Source: an uncultured Clostridium sp. (GTDB lineage Bacteria; Bacillota; Clostridia; Lachnospirales; Lachnospiraceae). Taken from it: a stretch of DNA of 5,512 nt. Shown one piece after another: positions 1 through 5,512 of the stretch. Below the pieces are notes generated by a model. It searched no databases. It saw only the letters and a list, made by a program, of their open reading frames with translations, and was not told the DNA's origin. The stretch is from the NCBI GenBank assembly GCA_945946715.1, contig CAMEWU010000154.1, forward strand, positions 1 through 5,512, read 5' to 3'. How positions within the stretch are numbered: position 1 is the first letter of the stretch; each line of letters starts with the position of its first letter. The position numbers were made by a program, and so were the translations under genes.

Positions 1-931
1 AACGGCTGCGAAGCATAGTTTCTACAGTATTGATATCTACACCTGGTTTCAATACTAATAAGATTACATCTTCCATACATTGAAAAGCATATACTTCCGG
101 GAGAGAACTTACATAATCAATAACATCGATTTTAAATTGCTGACCACTCTCTTCAGAGTGAATCCATTCGTTCATCTGTGGAAAAGTAAGTACAATCAAT
201 CCAAAATCTTCGTTTTTACTATACATTTGCTTAACGTACTGTAAAAATGCTGTTTCATTAAACAGACCCGTTTCCCTGTCCCGATTGGTTTCCGGATTTT
301 CCAAAATCAAATACACTACCATCACACCAATCGCACCGGCAAAACCTACAATTAGTATGCGGTTATCAATGAATTGTATAAGAGCTGCAATCATCCATAA
401 AACTACCCAAGTCATAACAGCACTTCTTCGTTTTGGATTCATCTTATTTTTAGAACGAAGTATTACATAGGTAATAATCATTAAATACAAAAAGCAGAAA
501 ACATAGGTAGCCATAACACTTGGCCCATAGGTATACATATTGTGCTTATCAGAAGGTTCCTTCTTAATTGGTAATGCAAAAATAACTATAAGTTCAAAAA
601 TTGTTAGAAGATATAAGATTCGTTCTCTTCTGAAATAACGGCTATTTTGATTGAAAATATCAATATAGACATATAATAAGCCATAAAGTGCAACTAATAC
701 TAAAGTAGAAATGTAGGTTTTACATATCAAATTTACAATAATTTCAGGAAGAACATCATTGTAATATAAGGCAATCAAAGAACAGATATCCATTGCCAAA
801 CCAACAGCTACCATGATTAATAGACGTAAAAACGCCTTTTCTGTATTCAGATTGATTTTCTTCTGCCGTGTATAAATAAAGATAATTACTAAGAGAATTA
901 TCAAACCACAGCATTGTACACGTATATTCAT
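1..931 (-). CDS. Seven-helix membrane protein with degenerate GGDEF-like domain, 3' end outside window
   Basis: The frame is open from an ATG at 931 to the window edge, giving 310 codons with no stop. GGAGG at 937-941 precedes the ATG by 5 bases, and the next in-frame ATG is about 40 codons later. Seven hydrophobic segments lie near residues 7-21, 36-57, 67-91, 105-121, 138-158, 171-188 and 192-210, so the N-terminal half is a membrane sensor-like module. It leads straight into LENPETNRDRETGLFNETAF (residues 210-229), which resembles the entry to a GGDEF domain (normally D-x-LTGLxNR). Where the GGDEF signature should fall, around residues 285-289, the sequence reads CMEDV, so diguanylate cyclase activity is unlikely. 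Related Lachnospiraceae proteins often carry an EAL cyclic-di-GMP phosphodiesterase domain after such a degenerate domain. Whether this one does cannot be seen here. It is probably cotranscribed with the TPR-like membrane protein 31 bases upstream. Confidence 0.8.
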   Translation of the reverse strand, partial: MNIRVQCCGLIILLVIIFIYTRQKKINLNTEKAFLRLLIMVAVGLAMDICSLIALYYNDVLPEIIVNLICKTYISTLVLVALYGLLYVYIDIFNQNSRYFRRERILYLLTIFELIVIFALPIKKEPSDKHNMYTYGPSVMATYVFCFLYLMIITYVILRSKNKMNPKRRSAVMTWVVLWMIAALIQFIDNRILIVGFAGAIGVMVVYLILENPETNRDRETGLFNETAFLQYVKQMYSKNEDFGLIVLTFPQMNEWIHSEESGQQFKIDVIDYVSSLPEVYAFQCMEDVILLVLKPGVDINTVETMLRSR

Positions 932-962
932 TCGTTCCTCCGTTAGTAAATGGATTCGATTA

Positions 963-1877
963 TCAATTGGTTTTATATTCTAACTCTTTCTTGCAGGTTT
1001 CTAATAGTTCCTTTGCTTCCGGTACAATTCCAAGCTTATTGCCAACTTTTATTACATATTCAAGATTGAGTTTGGCATTTTCATAATCTTTTTCCTTCAT
1101 ATCCAGAAGTGCCAGATTCATCCGAAACCGCACCTTATTGATACAGGTTTCCTTCTGATTTAGCAATAAATGATTTATTAACTTTCTTGCTTTTGCATCT
1201 TTTTCATCCCATAGTAATTCATACATGTTGATAAATTGCAGTATTCTGTTATAATCCTGCTTCATAGCTTTGCCACGGGCTTTAGCACAAAGAATTTCCA
1301 TTTCAAACTTCGCCTTGTCAAAAATTGCCCGGTCTTCCCTATATCTGGCATAAGCAGCAACGCAAAGCAATCGAAGGGGTTCCATATGTATTTGCTTCTT
1401 GTTCAGCATTACTTGACTTAAATATTCCATACCTTCTTCCATTCGTTCCGGTATGAATCGACAACACTGAGCTTTTGACAACAAAAATGCATTTCTGGCT
1501 TTTCCTTTTTTATCATTTTGCTCCCAAAGATTATAGATATCATACATTTTAATTGGGTCACAATCCATAAATAAAACACCTTCCAATTGCAGGGAATTGT
1601 AACGCCCAATGATTGGTAGCACAACCTTGGCATACAGTATAAGTATTACAAGCATGATTACAGTATAAAGAAGCAGTATTAAAACAAGTAATGGCTGATT
1701 CTGCTCTTCACGGAAAAAACCATAATGTTCTATCTGTAAAAATATTTGACATATTATAAAAATAATAGCAATAACAATCCCCAAAGAAACAGTCTTACCT
1801 ATAATATCATGGGCACGCAACTTTTTGACTGCTTCTTCCGGTGTATCGTTATAATATTTGCTATGTTTTTCATTCAT
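963..1877 (-). CDS. Two-helix membrane protein with C-terminal TPR-like helical domain, function unknown
   Basis: This 304-residue protein is not one I can name. The ATG at 1877 is supported by GGAG at 1886-1889, 8 bases upstream. A charged N-terminus containing KKLRAHD (residues 18-24) precedes helix one (about 28-48). A short polar loop and helix two (about 62-90) follow. By the positive-inside rule both ends face the cytoplasm. The remaining 210 residues look all-helical. The stretch at about 251-283 (RFRMNLALLDMKEKDYENAK followed by a second helix) fits a tetratricopeptide unit, and earlier helices with conserved A/L/Y spacing may be degenerate repeats. Such repeats usually bind other proteins. 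The gene sits 46 bases after the threonine ammonia-lyase gene and 31 bases before the GGDEF-like gene. A partnership with that signalling protein is plausible but rests only on adjacency. Confidence 0.85.
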   Translation of the reverse strand: MNEKHSKYYNDTPEEAVKKLRAHDIIGKTVSLGIVIAIIFIICQIFLQIEHYGFFREEQNQPLLVLILLLYTVIMLVILILYAKVVLPIIGRYNSLQLEGVLFMDCDPIKMYDIYNLWEQNDKKGKARNAFLLSKAQCCRFIPERMEEGMEYLSQVMLNKKQIHMEPLRLLCVAAYARYREDRAIFDKAKFEMEILCAKARGKAMKQDYNRILQFINMYELLWDEKDAKARKLINHLLLNQKETCINKVRFRMNLALLDMKEKDYENAKLNLEYVIKVGNKLGIVPEAKELLETCKKELEYKTN

Positions 1878-1917
1878 AATCGAAACTCCATGTCTAAATC
1901 AAGACTAAAAACTATCT

Positions 1918-1947
1918 ATTATCCTAAAAAATACTCTTAGGTGTCTT
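1918..1947 (-). promoter_or_regulatory. Possible weak promoter ahead of the TPR-like/GGDEF-like gene pair
   Basis: On the minus strand AAGACA (1942-1947, inside the end of the threonine ammonia-lyase gene) and GATAAT (1918-1923) are 18 bases apart, matching consensus at four and five of six positions. The start would fall near 1911, about 34 bases before ATG 1877. In DNA this AT-rich such a match can arise by chance. It is listed because the 46-base gap is the largest between genes after the cluster promoter. Confidence 0.25.
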
Positions 1948-3153
1948 TTCAATCGGGCGATATCCCTGTTCCGCCAATTCCTGAATGATTGCCTGCTTAT
2001 GCTCCGGTCCAAATGCTTCCATGGTAATTACAAGTTCTACTGCACTGTTCCGGTTCAGACTGACAAACTGGTTATGCTCCAGACGAATGATATTTCCCTG
2101 TGCTTTTGCAATAACAGAGGAAACGTTCATTAATTCACCCGGCTTGTCCGGTAATAATACGGATACTGTAAAAATGCGGCTGCGGGCAATCAGACCATGC
2201 TGAACAACGGAAGCAAGGGTAATCACATCCATATTACCGCCACTGATAATGCTGACAACTTTCTTATCCTTAACATTCAGATGCTTTAATGCAGCTACCG
2301 TCAATAAACCGGAATTCTCAGCTAACATCTTATGATTTTCAATCATATCTAAAAATGCAACAATTAATTCGGAATCTTCTACTGTTATAATATCATCTAA
2401 ATTCTTCTGTAAATACGGGAATATCTTACTACCTGGTGTCTTTACAGCAGTACCGTCAGCAATGGTATCTACTCCCGGTAAAGTTGTTACTTTCCCTATC
2501 TTCAATGATTCCTGTAAGCAGTTGGCACCTGCCGGTTCCACGCCAATCACTTTTATATTCGGATTTAACATCTTTGCAAAGGTGGATACACCGGTAGCCA
2601 GACCACCCCCACCAACAGGAACTAAAATATAATCAACGGTTGGTAGTTCTTTGATTACTTCCATGGCAATAGAACCTTGTCCGGTTGCTACATCTAAATC
2701 ATCAAATGGATGAATAAAGGTATATCCCTTATCTTCTGCCAGTTCTAATGCATAGGCACAGGATTCATCATATACATCTCCGTAAAGGATTACTTCTGCA
2801 CCATAGGACTTGGTACGATTTACTTTAATCAATGGTGTTGTAGTCGGCATAACAATCGTTGCCTTTACACCATAGGCTTTTGCGGCATAAGCCACACCCT
2901 GTGCATGATTTCCGGCTGAAGCTGTAATCAGTCCTTTTGCCCGTTCTGCATCGGATAAGGTGCTGATTTTATAGTAAGCACCTCGAATCTTATATGCACC
3001 GGTCAGCTGCATATTTTCCGGTTTCAAATATACTTTATTACCTGTCTGGTTACTGAAATATTCACTATATACCAGATTGGTTGGTAATACAACACGTTGT
3101 ACAATGTTATAAGCCTCTTCAAATTTTTCCAAACTAAGTTCTGTTACTGCCAT
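1924..3153 (-). CDS. ilvA: Threonine ammonia-lyase (threonine dehydratase), PLP-dependent, with C-terminal ACT domain
   Basis: This 409-residue cytosolic enzyme deaminates L-threonine to 2-oxobutanoate and ammonia, the first committed step to isoleucine or a catabolic route to propionate. The fold-type II PLP domain (about 1-320) shows the cofactor lysine K55 in TGAYKIRGA (51-59), the phosphate/substrate loop SAGNHAQGVA (79-88), the glycine-rich phosphate-binding loop PVGGGGLATG (179-188) and SGGN (304-307). An ACT domain begins near residue 327, with LPDKPGEL at 334-341. One ACT domain and about 400 residues match the medium form, not the long two-ACT biosynthetic IlvA of E. coli; E. coli TdcB lacks the ACT domain. 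The ATG overlaps the end of ftsY by 10 bases, and AGGAGG at 3164-3169 lies inside ftsY, so expression is probably coupled. I see no T-box, attenuator or ilv neighbours, so whether the role is biosynthetic or catabolic stays open. Serine is a usual side substrate of the family. Confidence 0.95.
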   Translation of the reverse strand: MAVTELSLEKFEEAYNIVQRVVLPTNLVYSEYFSNQTGNKVYLKPENMQLTGAYKIRGAYYKISTLSDAERAKGLITASAGNHAQGVAYAAKAYGVKATIVMPTTTPLIKVNRTKSYGAEVILYGDVYDESCAYALELAEDKGYTFIHPFDDLDVATGQGSIAMEVIKELPTVDYILVPVGGGGLATGVSTFAKMLNPNIKVIGVEPAGANCLQESLKIGKVTTLPGVDTIADGTAVKTPGSKIFPYLQKNLDDIITVEDSELIVAFLDMIENHKMLAENSGLLTVAALKHLNVKDKKVVSIISGGNMDVITLASVVQHGLIARSRIFTVSVLLPDKPGELMNVSSVIAKAQGNIIRLEHNQFVSLNRNSAVELVITMEAFGPEHKQAIIQELAEQGYRPIEKTPKSIF

Positions 3154-4274
3154 ATATCTTCATCCTCCTCGATAAGCATTTCAACTTCTGAACGCACATC
3201 CATATCTGCAAATAATGCTTCAACATAATGGGATGGGTCAAACCGTTGCAAATCATCAATTTTCTCACCGACACCAATGTATTTTACCGGTACGTCCAAT
3301 TCTGATTGAATTGCAATGGCAATACCACCTTTGGCAGTGCCATCTAATTTTGTCAAAATAATACCGTTTAAGTCGGTAACCTCACTGAACTGTCTCGCCT
3401 GCTCTAACGCATTTTGTCCGGTAGAACCATCTAAGACAATCAAGGTCTCGCAATGTGCTTCCGGATATTCTTTTTCAATGATTCGCCGCATTTTTGCAAG
3501 CTCATCCATCAGATTCTTTTTGTTGTGGAGACGTCCTGCTGTGTCGCAAAGGAGAATATCTACATTTCTGGCTTTTGCTGCCTGTACTGCATCATACACA
3601 ACCGCAGCCGGATCTGAGCCTTCCTGTTGTGCAATGATGTCTACACCTGCCCGCTCTGCCCAGGTCTTTAACTGGTCGATGGCTGCAGCCCGGAAGGTAT
3701 CCCCTGCCGCCATCATAACCTTTTTACCACGCTTCTTATATTGAGCTGCTAATTTACCAATGGATGTGGTCTTTCCAACACCATTGACACCGATAATCAG
3801 CATAACGGTCTTTTGTTCTTCAAAATCATAGGCAGAATCATCCACCATCATTTGATCACGAATAATGTTATTCAACAATTCTCGACATGGCTCCACTTCC
3901 TTGATTTTGTATTCTTTTACACGTCGTTTTAAGTCCTCAATAATCTTATCTGTAGTTTCCAAACCTAAATCCGCCATAATCAGAACCTCTTCCAGTTCAT
4001 CATAGAAATCATCATCCAGTTCTGAATGTCCATGAAAAATCTGATTTAAGCTTTCTGTCAACTGATTTCGGGTTTTTGTTAACCCACTTACCAGTCTCTT
4101 AAAGAAGCCATGCTCCTTTTCCGGCTTAGATTCAGCCGTTTCTTCCGGTTCTGATTCGTTCTCTGGTGTTCTTTCAGTTGATTCTACACTTTGTTCCGAA
4201 ACTTCCACAGATTCTGACTCTGTCAGTTGTTCCTCGAACTCCTTATTCTTTTTGAATTTGTCAAATAAGCCCAT
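3144..4274 (-). CDS. ftsY: Signal recognition particle receptor FtsY (SRP-type GTPase)
   Basis: This 376-residue GTPase docks SRP-ribosome complexes at the membrane for cotranslational insertion, pairing with Ffh. The N-terminus MGLFDKFKK is a short basic amphipathic segment. An acidic linker rich in E, S and T follows (14-54), then a second amphipathic stretch HGFFKRLVSGLTKTRNQL (55-72) matching the lipid-binding region at the A/N junction. The four-helix N domain runs to about 145. All G-domain motifs are intact: G1 GVNGVGKTT (162-170), G2 with DTFRAAA (192-198), G3 DTAGR (244-248), G4 TKLDG (308-312) and G5 GVGEK (334-338). The family usually ends soon after the YVEALF helix (350-355). This copy carries about 20 extra, mostly acidic residues, whose EED codons double as the next gene's ribosome binding site. 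The ATG follows AGGAGG (4282-4287) by 7 bases and lies 2 bases after the alkylation repair gene. No smc gene is directly upstream, unlike many Firmicutes. Confidence 0.98.
   Translation of the reverse strand: MGLFDKFKKNKEFEEQLTESESVEVSEQSVESTERTPENESEPEETAESKPEKEHGFFKRLVSGLTKTRNQLTESLNQIFHGHSELDDDFYDELEEVLIMADLGLETTDKIIEDLKRRVKEYKIKEVEPCRELLNNIIRDQMMVDDSAYDFEEQKTVMLIIGVNGVGKTTSIGKLAAQYKKRGKKVMMAAGDTFRAAAIDQLKTWAERAGVDIIAQQEGSDPAAVVYDAVQAAKARNVDILLCDTAGRLHNKKNLMDELAKMRRIIEKEYPEAHCETLIVLDGSTGQNALEQARQFSEVTDLNGIILTKLDGTAKGGIAIAIQSELDVPVKYIGVGEKIDDLQRFDPSHYVEALFADMDVRSEVEMLIEEDEDIWQ
3164..3169 (-). promoter_or_regulatory. Ribosome binding site of the threonine ammonia-lyase gene, inside ftsY
   Basis: AGGAGG is built from the Glu-Glu-Asp codons of the FtsY tail and lies 10 bases before ATG 3153, while ftsY itself stops 10 bases into the new gene. 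This fixes the start and implies coupling. Confidence 0.85.
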
Positions 4275-4276
4275 TT

Positions 4277-4933
4277 TTATGCCTCCTGATTCATATCATT
4301 TCTGTTTCGCAAAACAGCGCGTAATTCCTTGAACCGTTCTTTCCATTCCTTTGTAATTCGATAGGAATCACAAATCTTTTGAATTGCTTTCCCGTTAATA
4401 TAATAAGTTAAGTTATTTGTTTTCATCCATTCATATACTGCGTCAGATTCTTCAATGGCTAATTCTGCAATTAACCATGCTTCTCCCATTTGTACATAGT
4501 AATGCGAATGATTTTGCATAAGTGGTAACAGAGTTGTCGCATGTCCTCTTCCAAGCTTTGAAATGAATAACACATAGCCCCAGCGTACAATAAAAGGATC
4601 CTCAGATTTGATATATTCCTTTGCATATGACACTGCCACATCAAAATCCAAATCTGCCACATACTTAATCAATTCATCCGTATGCCACCAATCCTCAAAC
4701 AACAAATTGTTATGTATAAAAATCATACGTTCCGTTACATCTTTCATCTGTTGTAATGTAACATAGTAATAGATTCGGTGAAATTGCTGTTCCGTTAAGA
4801 CATATTCGCGCAATGCGGATACATCTGCCTGTTCTTTAACATATTTCTTAATCAATGTATCAACGTCTTTTGTCTTGTAGTTTTGTGGCAATGCATCAAT
4901 ATCCTTTTGTATCTGTTGCTTTGTAAGTTTCAA
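4277..4933 (-). CDS. DNA alkylation repair protein, AlkD-like HEAT-repeat glycosylase, TTG start
   Basis: This 218-residue all-helical protein resembles the AlkD family, glycosylases that remove N3- and N7-alkylated purines without flipping the base. Compared with Bacillus cereus AlkD as I remember it, FEDWWHTDEL (79-88) corresponds to the WWDSVD segment holding Trp109 and Asp113. FIVRWG (114-119) puts R117 at Arg148, and YYVQMGEAW (145-153) puts W153 at Trp187 with identical spacing from the aromatic pair. W82 and D86 keep the W-x-x-x-D spacing. Aligning the second tryptophan instead gives W83 and E87, so the catalytic register is uncertain. The C-terminal AIQKICDSYRI (183-193) is typical of the short Firmicute members. 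The only workable start is TTG at 4933, placed 10 bases after AGGAGG at 4944-4949; the next in-frame ATG would remove about 60 residues. Cotranscription with ftsY (2 bases apart) looks like housekeeping rather than an Ada-type adaptive response. Confidence 0.85.
   Translation of the reverse strand: MKLTKQQIQKDIDALPQNYKTKDVDTLIKKYVKEQADVSALREYVLTEQQFHRIYYYVTLQQMKDVTERMIFIHNNLLFEDWWHTDELIKYVADLDFDVAVSYAKEYIKSEDPFIVRWGYVLFISKLGRGHATTLLPLMQNHSHYYVQMGEAWLIAELAIEESDAVYEWMKTNNLTYYINGKAIQKICDSYRITKEWKERFKELRAVLRNRNDMNQEA
4282..4287 (-). promoter_or_regulatory. Ribosome binding site of ftsY, inside the end of the AlkD-like gene
   Basis: AGGAGG is formed by the last sense codons (Gln-Glu-Ala) of the upstream gene and lies 7 bases before ATG 4274. 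Ribosomes finishing the repair gene stop on top of this site, which favours coupled translation. Confidence 0.85.
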
Positions 4934-4943
4934 ACTTCACAAT

Positions 4944-4949
4944 CCTCCT
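4944..4949 (-). promoter_or_regulatory. Ribosome binding site supporting the TTG start of the AlkD-like gene
   Basis: A full AGGAGG lies 10 bases before TTG 4933, the only start that keeps the N-terminal helices. A GTG a few bases downstream of it is in another frame that closes after about 15 codons, and an ATG just before the AGGAGG opens a frame that stops after seven codons. Confidence 0.75.
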
Positions 4950-4960
4950 GCATTTATCCT

Positions 4961-5371
4961 TTATTTATGAGTAGTATGCTTTTTTTTAACCATTTGTACA
5001 ACAAATGCTATAACTGATACAACTAAGAATCCCACAGTGTAATTGATAAAAATATCTCTATATGCGGTACTTGCAAGTTCCTCTGTGAATCCTCTTAAGA
5101 AAACATACAGGAAAGTCAATGTCATAGTCGGAATATAAACAACAACAGCTTTAACAAAGAAATTCTTAATCCTCGTATATCTTATTAATGCATATGCTGT
5201 AACAATAATAAATGTAACAACAGCCCTATCAAGTTCATGCCAATTACCCGATGGGTCTTCAAAAATTCCCAAAGATAAATAATGTATGCTGCTTACAATC
5301 GTAGCAACCGTATACAAACCGCAATATATAAACAATACATCCTTTAACCATTTATTCCATATATTCTTCAT
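4961..5371 (-). CDS. Small four-helix membrane protein, function unknown
   Basis: A 136-residue integral membrane protein that I cannot assign to a named family with confidence. Hydrophobic segments lie near residues 12-34, 49-65, 71-92 and 106-126 counted from the ATG. Between helices one and two is an acidic/aromatic loop FEDPSGNWHELDR, and between helices three and four the loop RGFTEELASTAYRD. The protein ends in a basic tail, VKKKHTTHK, which together with the basic N-terminus (KNIWNKWLK) suggests both ends face the cytoplasm. The frame could also open at TTG 5374, one codon earlier. I prefer the ATG at 5371, 9 bases after GGAGG (5381-5385), because the TTG would be only 6 bases away and is a weaker start. 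It is the first gene after the promoter at 5402-5430 and lies 27 bases before the alkylation repair gene. Four-helix proteins of this size sometimes accompany transcriptional regulators, but none is visible here. Confidence 0.8.
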   Translation of the reverse strand: MKNIWNKWLKDVLFIYCGLYTVATIVSSIHYLSLGIFEDPSGNWHELDRAVVTFIIVTAYALIRYTRIKNFFVKAVVVYIPTMTLTFLYVFLRGFTEELASTAYRDIFINYTVGFLVVSVIAFVVQMVKKKHTTHK

Positions 5372-5380
5372 CAAATAACT

Positions 5381-5385
5381 CCTCC
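5381..5385 (-). promoter_or_regulatory. Ribosome binding site deciding ATG versus TTG start
   Basis: GGAGG lies 9 bases before ATG 5371 and 6 bases before the in-frame TTG 5374. Both spacings are usable, and the stronger codon favours the ATG. The choice changes the protein by one residue. Confidence 0.75.
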
Positions 5386-5401
5386 ATTTTTATCATATGG
5401 A

Positions 5402-5430
5402 ATTATATCGCAATATAAACATGCAATCAA
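5402..5430 (-). promoter_or_regulatory. Sigma-A-type promoter for the four-gene ftsY/ilvA cluster
   Basis: Reading the minus strand, TTGATT (-35, 5425-5430) is followed after exactly 17 bases by a perfect TATAAT (-10, 5402-5407). This predicts a transcription start near 5395-5396 and a leader of about 24 bases before the ATG at 5371. The leader is too short for a riboswitch or T-box. The site sits in the only sizeable intergenic gap, directly ahead of the first gene of the cluster. It is a match to consensus only. Confidence 0.7.
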
Positions 5431-5462
5431 TGTAATAACTTTTAGTTTTCGTGTGTCACAAA

Positions 5463-5512
5463 TTATGGTTTAACGTAGGTATCTACAACCGCGGTTTCGA
5501 GGATATAGGTCC
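5463..5512 (-). CDS. C-terminal end of an unidentified upstream gene (5' part outside window)
   Basis: On the minus strand the last 50 bases read as 15 sense codons, TYILETAVVDTYVKP, followed by TAA at 5463-5465. The peptide looks like a normal protein terminus. The strand agrees with every other gene here, and the base composition is visibly richer in G and C than the intergenic DNA just downstream. The stretch is too short to identify the family. A plus-strand frame is also open across the same bases, so coding on this strand is likely but not certain. Confidence 0.5.
   Translation of the reverse strand, partial: TYILETAVVDTYVKP

Noticed and set aside
285..470. Short plus-strand open frame of 61 codons
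   Set aside because: It is antisense to the membrane segments of the GGDEF-like gene and looks like a shadow. The similar short frames at 1236-1421, 1746-1940 and 1985-2203 (plus), and 1418-1633 and 4471-4662 (minus), were dropped for the same reason.
1886..1910. GTCT-TGATTT-AGAC inverted repeat in the gap before the TPR-like gene
   Set aside because: The stem is only 4 base pairs with no T-run. It is too weak to call a terminator or operator.
1919..1946. Hairpin CCTAA...TTAGG at the end of the threonine ammonia-lyase gene as an intrinsic terminator
   Set aside because: The run of T residues forms part of the stem and loop instead of following it, and the stem is short and AT-rich. It does not fit an intrinsic terminator.
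3316..3744. Plus-strand open frame of 142 codons
   Set aside because: It lies wholly antisense to the conserved FtsY G domain, and its composition reflects the codon structure of the other strand. No ribosome binding site or recognisable domain was seen.
5433..5450. AACT-AAA-AGTT mini-palindrome between the upstream gene and the promoter
   Set aside because: Four AT-rich base pairs with a three-base loop are expected by chance in this DNA and lack terminator features.
5439..5512. Plus-strand open frame to the right edge, ending in YNRGFEDIG
   Set aside because: It has no ATG and no ribosome binding site, and would start in AT-rich promoter DNA. The minus-strand reading has a natural stop and agrees with the direction of all neighbours, though the plus-strand reading cannot be excluded.

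Overview
This window looks like ordinary chromosome from a low-to-moderate GC Firmicute, most likely a member of the Lachnospiraceae (inferred). The pointers are AT-rich intergenic DNA, strong AGGAGG ribosome binding sites, occasional TTG starts, and a seven-helix membrane protein ending in an 'LENPE...ETGLFN' degenerate GGDEF-like domain, a type I associate with Lachnospiraceae such as Butyrivibrio and Roseburia. Every gene lies on the minus strand, so the reading order runs from high to low coordinates.

At the right edge (5463-5512) is what appears to be the last 15 codons of an unidentified gene. A 91-base intergenic stretch follows. It carries the best promoter in the window, a perfect TATAAT with a TTGATT -35 at 17-base spacing, just ahead of a tight four-gene cluster. 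That cluster encodes a small four-helix membrane protein of unknown function (4961-5371), an AlkD-type DNA alkylation repair glycosylase with a TTG start (4277-4933), the signal recognition particle receptor FtsY (3144-4274), and a PLP-dependent threonine ammonia-lyase with a C-terminal ACT domain (1924-3153). Spacings are 27 bases, 2 bases and a 10-base overlap. The ribosome binding sites of ftsY and the threonine ammonia-lyase gene lie inside the ends of the preceding genes, so translational coupling is likely.

After a 46-base gap with no terminator and one weak promoter-like match comes a second module. It holds a two-helix membrane protein with a cytoplasmic helical (TPR-like) domain (963-1877) and, 31 bases on, the seven-helix GGDEF-like protein, which runs off the left edge (1-931). 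The visible part of its GGDEF domain is degenerate, so the unseen remainder may hold an EAL phosphodiesterase domain; that is inference.

The genes do not form one pathway: they cover membrane protein targeting, amino acid deamination, base-lesion repair and probable cyclic-di-GMP-type signalling. I found no tRNA, rRNA, CRISPR array, insertion sequence, riboswitch, T-box or intrinsic terminator, and no convincing new biological system. The points worth a second look are modest.
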